From positions 1,075,716 to 1,139,715 of the forward strand of contig NW_004450303.1 of NCBI RefSeq assembly GCF_000321225.1: a stretch of DNA of 64,000 bases. Reading direction: 5' to 3'. Both the position numbers and the translations under genes were made by a program. Shown in pieces: positions 12,775 to 22,324 of the stretch. Every line of letters starts with the position of its first letter. The stretch's first letter is position 1. Source of the stretch: Odobenus rosmarus divergens (taxonomy: Eukaryota; Chordata; Mammalia; Carnivora; Odobenidae). The notes beneath the pieces are model-generated. The model saw only the letters and a list, made by a program, of their open reading frames with translations. It ran no database searches and was not told the origin of the DNA.

Positions 12775-13100
12775 GAGGAGGTACTTTAGATTTGGGGCAG
12801 GAGCAGAGAAGACCTCTTTGAGAAAGTTTTTTGAGCCAAGTCCCTTTGAGTCAGTGAGGAACGAAGCAAAGGTATTTCAAGCAAAGGAAATAATATGTGA
12901 CTACCTGTGAATGCGATAAAACTTTTGCATCATTCCAAAAGTTGCAATAAGAGATAAATGAGTAAAGCAAGATGGGGGAAAGGGCACAGTGGAACATTAT
13001 GAGGTTATTCCATGAACACTAGAGATGAGAATGTCAATGAAAATGTGCAACATAAAAAGATATATCATAATTGAAAGAAAATAGAACATAATTCTATCAT
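12775..13100 (-). mobile_element. L2 LINE fragment, antisense
   Basis: GAGAAGACCTCTTTGAGAAA through CAAAGGAAATAATATGTG follows the antisense L2 3' region (aggcctctctgaggaggtga, ccaggcagagggaacagcaa). From about 12848 it shares derived sequence with 24336-24600, see findings. Confidence 0.65.
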
Positions 13101-13133
13101 CTAAGAATTTTTTTATTAAGACTTTATATTTCT

Positions 13134-13328
13134 TTTTTTTAAGATTTTGTTTATTTATTTGACAGAGAGAGACACAGCGAGAGAGGGAACACAAGCAGGG
13201 GGAGGGTCAGAGGGAGAAGCAGGCTTCCCGCGGAGCAGGGAGCCCGATGTGGGGCTCAATCCCAGGACCCTGGTATCATGACCTGAGCCGAAGGCAGACG
13301 CTTAATGACTGAGCAACGCAGGCGCCCC
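13134..13328 (-). mobile_element. CAN SINE, antisense, in L1M 3' UTR
   Basis: T-rich start, TTTATTTATTTGACAGAGAG, then GAGCAACGCAGGCGCCCC at the head (two changes from the usual GAGCCACCCAGG). A perfect 16-bp target duplication, AAGACTTTATATTTCT, lies at 13118-13133 and 13329-13344. Confidence 0.97.
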
Positions 13329-14727
13329 AAGACTTTATATTTCTAAAGCAGTTATAGGTTCATAACAAAATTGAAGGGAAGGTACAAACATTTCCCATAT
13401 ACCCCCTGCCCTGGCACATGCAATACCCTTCCCATTATCAGCATACTCCACCAGAGTAGTACATTTGTTACAAAAGATGAACTTACATTGACACATCATA
13501 ATCACCCAAAGTCCATAGTTTACATTACAGTTTTCTCTGGGAGTTGTATATTCTGTGGGTTTCCACAAATATATAATGACATGTAGCCATTATTATAGTT
13601 ATCATACAGAGTATTTTCACTGCCCCAAATGTCCTCTGTGCTCTGCCTATTCATCCCTCCCTGTCCCCTAGCCCCAGGCAACCACTGATCGTTTTACTGT
13701 CCCCATAGTTTTGCTTTTTCCACAATGCCATACACTTGGGCTCATACAGCATGTAGCCTTTTCAGAATGGCTTCTTTCACTTAGTAATAGGCATTTAAGG
13801 TTCCTCCATGTCTTTTCATGGCTTGGGAACTCATTTCTTTTTAAGCACTGAATAATATTCCATTGTCTGGATGTACCATAATTTATCCATTTACTTACTG
13901 GAGGACACCATGGTTGCTTCTAAGTGTTGTCAATTATGAATAATGCTGCTATACATACCATAGGCAGGCTTCTGTGTGGACATAAGTTTTCAACTACTTT
14001 GTATAAATACCAAGGGGTGTGATTGCTAGTTTTATGGTAAGAGTATTTTAGTCCCACCAGCAACATAGGAATGTTCTTATTTTTCCATATCCTCACTAGC
14101 ATTTGGCGTTGTCAGTGTTCTGGATTTTGGCCGTTCTAATAGGTGTGTTATGGTATCTAATTTTTGTTTTAATTTGCATTTCCCTTGTACAATGACATTA
14201 TGATAAGGAGAACATTTTCATATGTTTATTTACCATCTATATATCTTCTTTGGGAGGTGCCTGTTAAGGTCTTTGGCTCATATTTTAATCAGGTTCTTCG
14301 TTTTCTTATTGTTGAGTTTTAACAGTCCTTTATCAAATATGTCTTCTGCAATTATTTTCTCCGAGTTTGTGGCTTGTCTTCTCATTCTCTGGACATTGTC
14401 CTTCCCAGAGCAAAAGTTTTTTTTTTTATTTAATGCAGTCCAGCTTATAAATTATTTCTTCTATGGATTGTGCCATTATTGTTCTACCTAAAAAGTCATT
14501 GCCTTAATAAGGTCATCTAGGTTTTTACCTCTGTTATCTTTTAGGAGTTTTATGGTTTTACATTTTATTTTTTGGTCTATGATCCATTTTGAGTTAGATT
14601 TTGTGAAGGATGTAGGGTCTATATCATTTTTTTTACATGTGGATGTCCAGTTGCTCCAGCACCAATTTGAAAAGACTATCTTTACTCTATTATATTGCTT
14701 TTATTCTTTTGTCAAAAAAATCAAAGG

Positions 14728-14929
14728 AGCACCTGGGTGGGTCAGTCAGTTAAGCATCCAACTTTTGGTTTCAGCTCAGGTCATGATCTCAGGGTCATGA
14801 GATTGAGCATTCAGCAGGGGAGTCTGCTTGGGATTCTCTCTCTCCCCCTCCCTCTGCCAGGCTTGCTCGTGCACATGCACATGTGCACATGCACGCTCTC
14901 TCTCTCTCAAATAAAAAAATAAATCTTTA
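14728..14929 (+). mobile_element. CAN SINE, sense, in L1M ORF2
   Basis: Head GGAGCACCTGGGTGGGTCAG, body CAGGTCATGATCTCAGGG, a (GCACAT)-type stretch near 14870-14895, and tail CAAATAAAAAAATAAATC. Target duplication AAAAAAATCAAAGG at 14714-14727 and AAAAAAATCAGAGG at 14930-14943, one mismatch. Its tail abuts an opposite-strand SINE. Confidence 0.94.
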
Positions 14930-14943
14930 AAAAAAATCAGAGG

Positions 14944-15154
14944 GAGGGAGAGAGAGAGAGAGGGGGAAGGAGGGGGAGAGAGAAGGAGAGAGACAGAAAG
15001 AGGAGGGGCAGAGGGAGAGGGAGAGAGGGAATCTTAAGCAGGCTCTGTGCCCAGCCCAGAGTCCAATCTGGGGCTCAATCTCACAGCCCTGAGATCATGA
15101 CCTGAGCTGAAATCAAGAGTCGGATGCTTAATCGACTGAGCCACCCAGGCCCCT
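14944..15154 (-). mobile_element. CAN SINE, antisense, tail-less, abutting a sense SINE
   Basis: A GA-rich block (14944-15030), TCATGACCTGAGCTGAAATC and GACTGAGCCACCCAGGCCCC mark an antisense copy. The T-rich tail that should open it is absent. L1M sequence resumes at about 15155. Together with the preceding SINE it forms an inverted pair with no spacer. Confidence 0.9.
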
Positions 15155-15290
15155 CAGTACCACACTGTCTTGATTACTGTAGCTTTATAATAAGTCTTGA
15201 AGTCAGGTAGTGTCAGCCCTTCAACTATGTTCTTTTGCTTTAATATTTTATTGGTTATTCTGAGTCTTCTGCCTTGTTAGTTGAGTATTT

Positions 15291-15761
15291 TTAAATAATT
15301 TATTGGAGTCAAATGGAGAAACATGCTGCACTATAAGTAAGAAAAAATAGCTCAGAAAAGAATTTGCAGTTTTTATATATATTTAAGCTATATTATAAAA
15401 TGAATAAAGTTCTGATTACATATTTGTATTTAGTTATTCTCAAGCTACCACTGTTATTGGTTAATTGGACCTGTTAAACTTTTTAAACTACCGAAATAAC
15501 ACATTCCTTGTTATTATAGATAGGTATCTCAAATGAGCATGAATTCTTGGTGATTATGATAGGCAAGATTTTGGCATCTAGTTCGCATCCTGAATATAGA
15601 TGATAGAGGTCAAAAACAAAATAAAGTAAAATTTTAAATTAGAAGTAATTGATGCCTAAGAGAAATAAAGAGATCACAAAAGAAAGAACATAAATAGTTA
15701 ATAACGGTTTTAAAAAGCTCAAACTAAAACTAAAACCATGATATGATTTTTTTTAAGTTTT
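15291..15761. other. Single-copy AT-rich DNA, no gene seen
   Basis: Nothing recognised beyond A/T-rich tracts. Confidence 0.5.
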
Positions 15762-15775
15762 AAAAAGATCATTCT

Positions 15776-16017
15776 TGGGATGCCTGGGTGGCTCAGTTGG
15801 TTAAGCATTTGACTCTTGGTTTCGGTTCAGGTCATGATCTTAGGGTTGTGGGATCGAGCCCTGCATCGGGCTGTGCACTCAGCATGGAGTCTGCTTAAGA
15901 TTCTCTCCCTTTCCCTTTCCCTTTCCCTTTCCCTCCCCCCCCGTTTCTCGCCCCACTCACTCTCTCTCTAAAATAAATAAATAAAATCTTAAACAACATA
16001 AAATACAAAATAAAAAT
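15776..16017 (+). mobile_element. CAN SINE with long A-rich tail and TTTCCC run
   Basis: Head GGGATGCCTGGGTGGCTCAG, then a pyrimidine region expanded as about five CCCTTT units plus a C8 run at 15906-15941, then an A-rich tail to 16017. Target duplication AAAAAGATCATTCT at 15762-15775 and AAAAAGATAATTCT at 16018-16031. Confidence 0.95.
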
Positions 16018-16339
16018 AAAAAGATAATTCTCCATGCTTTCTGGATAAGAGGAATTCTTATATCCTGATGAATTTTTAGACAACAATTCATGCCATGAGC
16101 CATAAAAATATTTTTCTAACAATCTATCCAAGAAAAACAATGTATGCATACATTTATACATGAAGACTTTCATCAGTGTGGGTCCTTCAGGATTAGTTAT
16201 CAACATCATGGGGAATGCTTCAGGAGTTTGTAAACAGTTTCAGAAGAAAGGAAAAGTGAAGCAGATCAAGATTTAAAGCAATTAAACAGTTTTTGAAAGG
16301 GTATTTTCAAAAATTCAGGGAATGTGGCTTGTATTTCTA

Positions 16340-16510
16340 GGGCAATGTTTTGAACTTTAAAGTCCCCATGAATCACCTTGCGATCCTGTTAAAAGCAAAT
16401 TGTGATTCAATAGTTCTGAGAAGGACCTGAGAGTCTGTGTCTTTAACCAGGTCCCAGGTGGTCCTGAGGCTGTGTTCTCACTGCATTTAGTAGCAAGGTC
16501 TAAAGAACAT
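16340..16510 (+). mobile_element. MER5-like hAT DNA transposon relic
   Basis: The order of blocks fits MER5A/B: TTTTGAACTTTAAAG, CATGAATCACCTTG, CTGTTAAAAGCAAATTG, GATTCAATAGTTCTGAG, TTTAACCAGGTCCCAGGTGG. Non-autonomous and diverged, with no transposase coding. Confidence 0.8.
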
Positions 16511-17670
16511 GTATGTGATGGGGGGTGACTGTGAGGCTACCTTTTATGCTACAAGCCTCTTATTTTTAAATTGAAGAATATAATTAATATGTAATTTTTG
16601 GACAGGGAATGTGAGTCAAATACTCTTGTTTAGTGTTAAAATAATACGATCACTGACATATAGTTCATATACTCTTACTGAGCTTTTTACAAGTGTCCCC
16701 TTCAGTGATTTCATAGCAGTTGTGCCTACATAAGATACACCCATGAAGACATCTGCATTTATAAATGAGAAGACATTTGCATAGTTGTGTTAAGTATTTT
16801 GAGTTCACTTTCATTTACATGGGAATCAGTAACTAGGGAAAAATGGCAAGGAAAAGAAGTCACAAAAAATGCAACTCTTTAACATAGTAAAGTGTAATGG
16901 AGAAGTGATCACACAAGGATTACTGGGGAGTGGGGACTAAAGAACTGAGACATTATAATGATTGAAATGTTTTAAAACAAGATCATCTGACCACAAAGAA
17001 ATAGACTGCAAAGTTATACCTGAAAATTAATGTCTTCAGTGTATAGCTGTAGCTCATGTCCTTCAAATCAACCCCAACTCGCAGACACTGTACTGAGTTT
17101 CCATCATTGTATGGAAGCTTCATTTGAAAATTAAAGAGTATAAAACTTAGACATCTGCAGAGATTTTGGAAAGAAGGGAAACCAAAAGCAAAAGTCTTGA
17201 CTAATTTACTTTATCACTTTTAAGAAGATTCTCTCATGAGAATTTATATTAACTATAATATTATTATAACTATAATATTACATCCCTGTGCTCAAGGAAA
17301 GTCATTAGGGATGATTCAAAACTGTACTTACAAATGAATAAATAGAGTCAATTATATTACTAAACCAGTGGCTTAAGTATTAGCAATTTTAATTTGAATT
17401 AACATTGCAGATATCTTTTTTAAAGGTTTATAAGATATCCTTTGTCAGTATTTATAACTTCTTGATTTTTTTATTTAGTTACCAAAGAAGAGTGAAGTTA
17501 GTGTTCTCTCATTGAAAAGCATTTCATTACTAAAATGCTTATTTTAAAACCATTTTGCATAAAAACTGTTATTTAATTCACAGGGAAACATTTACTCTTA
17601 ATTTCACATAAATTGCTATGCGGGCTCATCATGGTGCTATAGATCGTCTATTATATATTGTTCACTTAAT
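16511..17670. other. Single-copy AT-rich DNA, no gene seen
   Basis: A small direct repeat of AACTATAATATTA lies near 17250-17280. No repeat family or gene recognised. Confidence 0.5.
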
Positions 17671-17683
17671 ATGTAGAGGTTGA

Positions 17684-17891
17684 GGGCGCCTGGGTGGCTC
17701 AGTTGGTTAAGCGACTGCCTTCGGCTCAGGTCATGATCCTGGAGTCCCGGGATCGAGTCCTGCATCGGGCTCCCTGCTCAGCAGGGAGTCTGCTTCTCCC
17801 CCTGGCCCTACCCCCTCTCATGTGCTCTCTCTCTCTCATTCTCTCTCTCAAATAAATAAATAAAATCTTTAAAAAATATTTTAAAAAAAGA
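17684..17891 (+). mobile_element. CAN SINE, young type
   Basis: Head GGGCGCCTGGGTGGCTCAG, then GGTTAAGCGACTGCCTTCGG and CCTGGAGTCCCGGGATCGAG, the form shared by the youngest copies here. Target duplication ATGTAGAGGTTGA is perfect at 17671-17683 and 17892-17904. Confidence 0.97.
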
Positions 17892-17904
17892 ATGTAGAGG
17901 TTGA

Positions 17905-18470
17905 TATATTTGTGAATTTAATATTCTTGAAAAATAAAGAGCATATGGTCCCACATTCACAGTAACTGAATTCAGATGTACCAAATGCTGACACAAAAGC
18001 TCCTGAGATTACTACATGACCTAGGAATTAAACATAATCACGAAACAATGCCTGCAGACTCATCACAGTTGAATACTTCACCACCAGGCCTCTTGACCTT
18101 TCAAGGAGGCATTGCCAAAAAGAGGCTGAGGCTGCCAACTAACATTTAAATGGACATTCTGAAAAAGGTTTAACCTAATGTTATGAAATTATTTCATTAT
18201 CTGGCACTAAGGAATTGAGTAGTATTTTCCTTTTTTTTTTTTTTCATTTTCAGAGTACTTTATTACCATTAAGAAATTACTGTTCCCTGTTTTTTTGTGT
18301 GTGTGTTAAATAAAAATCATACTCATTTTACATGAAAAATCACTGAGATTAAGAGATTTACTCATTTACCATAACTAAAATGAAATCCTATAAAGGGAAT
18401 TAACCAGGCTACATTTTAATACTGTCTTTGAAATGATAAGTTGCTTGTTTGTGAGGTGTTTTGTTATTCT
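17905..18470. other. Single-copy AT-rich DNA, no gene seen
   Basis: Poly-T at 18231-18244. No gene or clear repeat. Confidence 0.5.
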
Positions 18471-18487
18471 AAAGGAAACTCTTCTTG

Positions 18488-18697
18488 GGCGCCTGGGTGG
18501 CTCAGTTGGTTAAGCGACTGCCTTCGGCTCAGGTCATGATCCTGGAGTCCCGGGATCGAGTCCCACATCGGGCTCCCTGCTCAGCGGGGAGTCTGCTTCT
18601 CCCTCTGACCCTCTTCCCTCTTGTGCTCTCTATCTCTCATTCTCTCTCTCTCAAATAAATGAAATCTTAAAAAAAAAAAAACATTTAAAAAAAAAAT
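18488..18697 (+). mobile_element. CAN SINE, young type
   Basis: Almost identical to the copy at 17684 through the first 120 bases. A perfect 17-bp target duplication, AAAGGAAACTCTTCTTG, lies at 18471-18487 and 18698-18714. Two A-runs form the tail. Confidence 0.98.
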
Positions 18698-18714
18698 AAA
18701 GGAAACTCTTCTTG

Positions 18715-20088
18715 TCACTGTCCTAAAGCCATGGTACATAAAATGAGTATGTTTCCTCTTATATGTATTCTCCACTGACAATTGACAAGCATGCTTCTAC
18801 TTATAAAACAAACTTAAGAGGACAGGGCTCTGCAGGTACCATTCACCAGGCACATATGAAATGGAGTGTCATATATCTGAACCATCTAGTCCAAAGCTGG
18901 AACATTTTGAGGAAGGATTTTTTAAAATTATTTCTATCTGTAAGTCAATAAATGTTTGTTATGATTCTGCATACAGAATCATCTATACCTACAATATATA
19001 TTCTATCTTATTTTGATGACCACTACCTAAAGATGCAAACTATTTGCATTAAAATGAAATGTTGGCCAATATTAGCACTATTTATGGAATAGATTTTTTA
19101 AATATATTTTTTATCTTAAAAGAGTATTCAATAATTAGCTTTATTTGTTATGGAATTCTGCCAGATCAGAATATTAACATAACCTGTTAAATCAGAGAAT
19201 TTAGATTATTGAGATATTTTATTATTTGCTCATTTTTTGTTGAATTTTCCATGATAAAATGTAAATAGAATCCTGACCATACCTCTCAAATTTTCATCTT
19301 TTTTTCTTTCAAGTTTCCCTTTGTTCTTATTTAATAAGCTTTCAAAATGAAATAACAAGCTTGAATAAACAAGTGAGCTTATATTTTTAGAAAGTTAATA
19401 TTTAGAGATTTCAAAAAATTGCTTACCTTTGAGATATCTGGAAAAAGTTATTTTAAATTTTTATGTATTTAAACATTTTCTGTTTGATTTTGATTTGATT
19501 TTGCAATGAGTCTTCTCTAGAAAACTAGAACTGTATATCATATGCCATGTCCTCCTACACATAGAGACATTTAAGTTGATTTTAGACATATATGTGTGTG
19601 TATGTATGTATATATGAGATAACAATTAAACTCTTTATCTTTATATAACCCTCAGTTATTAACTGTAAAAGCATGTGGAAATGAGAGTATGTAATTGTTT
19701 GCATCTTTTAGGAAAATACAATCAAGTTGGGAGCGTGACCTTTGATGTCATAATTCAAACAAAATACAAAAGAAAAGAGACTTTTGGGAGAGAGAGATGG
19801 TGGGGGGAGAGGAAGAGGGAGGAAGAGGAGGAGGGGACAGGGCAGGGAAGAGAAATATCACATCTGCCTCAGTCACTGAAATATTTATGAAGCATCATTT
19901 GATCTGATTTGGGAAAGACCACACCTTAGAAAAGAAAGCATGGAAACTCTTCTAGTAGCATTAAAAATCGCGACCATGATCTGGGACTGAATGAGCTCTA
20001 AAGTTTCCTATAATACTAAGTCCCACCCTGTCCTCTATGTCTTCACAAATTTGCACACCCCATGAAGATGAATAGCAGAGTCCTTTTT
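18715..20088. other. Single-copy AT-rich DNA, no gene seen
   Basis: The forward frame at 19675-19890 ends in a purine-run-encoded E/R/G tract and is not a credible gene. TG/TA microsatellite at 19590-19618. Confidence 0.5.
19787..19855 (+). repeat. GA-rich low-complexity tract
   Basis: An almost pure purine stretch (GAGAGAGA, GGGGGGAGAGG, GGAAGAGGAGGAGGGG) without a neighbouring SINE, so it is not a SINE tail. Confidence 0.85.
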
Positions 20089-20235
20089 TTCAATAAGTCA
20101 ACAAACCTTTCTTAAAATATTATTTTTATATAAAAATACACCAGGCACTCTAAAAAAAAGACAAACACTAAACGTTGTTCTTTCCTTTAAGGAGTTAAGA
20201 ATTTAGTTGACAGCTACAGTGCCAACATACTAAAG
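20089..20235 (-). mobile_element. L2 LINE 3' end, antisense
   Basis: AGTCAACAAACCTTTCTTAA, CACCAGGCACTC and TTAAGGAGTTAAGAATTTAG parallel the antisense L2 end (caacaaatatttattgagca, gccaggcactg, catggagcttacattctag). Confidence 0.6.
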
Positions 20236-22320
20236 CAGTTGGAAGCCAAATTTCAATGCAAATGGTTTCACAGATTCTTATTTCAGAAGGCCTAGGGTCC
20301 TAAACCAGTAGTATCTTCTGAACATTATTACAGCTAAATCTCAATTTGGAAGTTTGGAAAGATAATAAAGAGTGTTAATCTCACTGCTTGTCTATAGGTA
20401 ATATACTAAATTGAGTCTCAGAAAAAGATGCAACATAGCCCATCTAAGATTCAGTAGTAACTAGAAATTTAAGAGTTTCTATAAGTGACATTGTAGAATA
20501 GAATGCATTTGAAACCATGATCCCTACTTCTTTATAATTTTTCTACAGATGTATTTTCTTTTCTGTACCTTTTCTTTTCCCTATGATTTACTGAATCTAA
20601 TTCTTCAATTGGGGAAGCAGCCTATATTAATGGTTAAGTATTGCTAGTAAATGTCACAATATGCACCATTACTAAATTAGCATTTTACAGTGACAATAAT
20701 CTATTGTGAATACAAGATTAAAGAAGTCAATATACCTCATAATACTTGTTTTCCTGTAGTCAGCTGGAGATAGTATGTTCATTCCTATAGTCTTTAAGTG
20801 CCATTATCATAAAAATGCTTTATTTTTGAAATACTTCTGTTACCATGAACAATATTTATAAAATAGGATAGATTTATTTTTGGTTATGGGCCTATATTTC
20901 ATTATTAAAAAAATTGACCTGGGTAGTTTTCTAAATCAAACTCATCATTATAACTTTCTCAGTCTCTGCAAAAGACATTTCCTTAGATTTTAAACATTTC
21001 ATATGATTAGATTATTACATCAACATGCTACTAGATAGAAAGCTATGTTTGCTAGCACCTCTCCTCAGGTTCATTAAATTAATTGAGCATATTGTGGCCT
21101 TTGCGGTGTGATCTTTTGCTTGTAAATGATTCATGTTGCGTCCCCACCACAGTGAACAGCAAACTTTCACCAGAAACAGATGGAGGAATGATCTTGGCCG
21201 TTTGTGGCAACCTCAGGTTCATCCAGAAAAAACTGAAGTTTGTTGAAAATTGACCTCAATATGCTGTTGGCCAGATTTGATTCACCTCAGGTGTGTGGTT
21301 TTACTGAGAAAGTAATCAGCACCAGCAGATGGACCTCTCTGGGTTCACTTTCCTAGGCAATTAAAAATCTGTTGCTAAGACATAGTACTATCAAATATTT
21401 TGATATCTCTATGTGGAAGCTCTTCCCATCAATGTATGACCCTAAAAATAAAGATCTGGTCCCTTTATTCCCTCACCCAAGATTACCTTATTAGGCACAC
21501 TTTTCTATTTTGAAACAGTTCTTTTCTTTTAGGTAAATTCAAACAAAATAAAAACCACATTTTTAAAGTAAACCTTAAGGTAATCAAACATCCTTCACTT
21601 TGTGCCCCATTGCTTTCCTGTAATATGCCTTTTCCCCTACATACTCAGACATTATTCACATTTTTAAAAAGAGTTAACAACTTTTCCATGACTTTTCCAT
21701 ATAGTGCAATAGTCTTGTGCTATGTTAAGTGATGATGTATTACTGTCTGCTTACTTAAATATGGTAGTGCTACCAGTCTGGTGGTGAGGGATATGTTATT
21801 AGTTGTATTTTTAATTTACAGTCATTGACCCACTCACACTTTATTGTCATACTTTCTTATTCTCATGATCACGAACAGAATTTTATGAGACAGATGCCCA
21901 GACCAAGTGGCAAAGTTAAGCAAGGTCCATTTATAGAATAGAATTTATGAAGTCCAATTTATGCCAAGGAGATAACTTGAGTAGGTGGCATAATATGTCA
22001 AATGGGCAATTAATTACATGTGAACATTTTTTTTTCCATGGGAGTTCTCTTCAAGAGCTATGAAACACAAAGTTGTGTCTAAGTCAAAGGATTTAACTTT
22101 GCATATTGTTATTAACAGTCCTACAACTAAGAAGAAAGAGTTTAAGGCATATAAATGAATTCATGTGAATGCAGTGAATGCAAAGGGAAATTATTTGCTC
22201 ATTTTCAGCTAATAATTAGAGTAATTGTTAAAAAAAATAAAATGAGAAAGAATTCTCCTAATCTGATCTATGCTAAAATGCAGTTATTTTTAAAGTTGCC
22301 ATAAACGTTAATTCTTTATT
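20236..22320. other. Single-copy DNA, no gene seen; candidate conserved block inside
   Basis: No coding frame or repeat is convincing. 21090-21400 has balanced composition, no repeat features and several short motifs typical of distal enhancers, see findings. Confidence 0.45.
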
Positions 22321-22324
22321 CCAG

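Larger units (their letters stand above)
13101..15290 (-). mobile_element. L1M LINE, antisense, 3' UTR plus ORF2, about 2 kb, interrupted
   Basis: On the + strand it runs 3' UTR first (CAGTTATAGGTTCATAACAA, CATTTCCCATATACCCCCTG) and then antisense ORF2 (TTAGTAATAGGCATTTAAGG, ATCCATTTTGAGTTAGATTT, CACACTGTCTTGATTACTGT). Three CAN SINEs break it at 13134-13328 and 14728-15154. Frames are shot through with stops. The longest antisense-side frames (such as 14222-14491) are only shadows of this element. Confidence 0.9.

Noticed and set aside
14944..15030. GA-rich tract as an independent microsatellite
   Set aside because: It is the purine-rich middle of an antisense CAN SINE.
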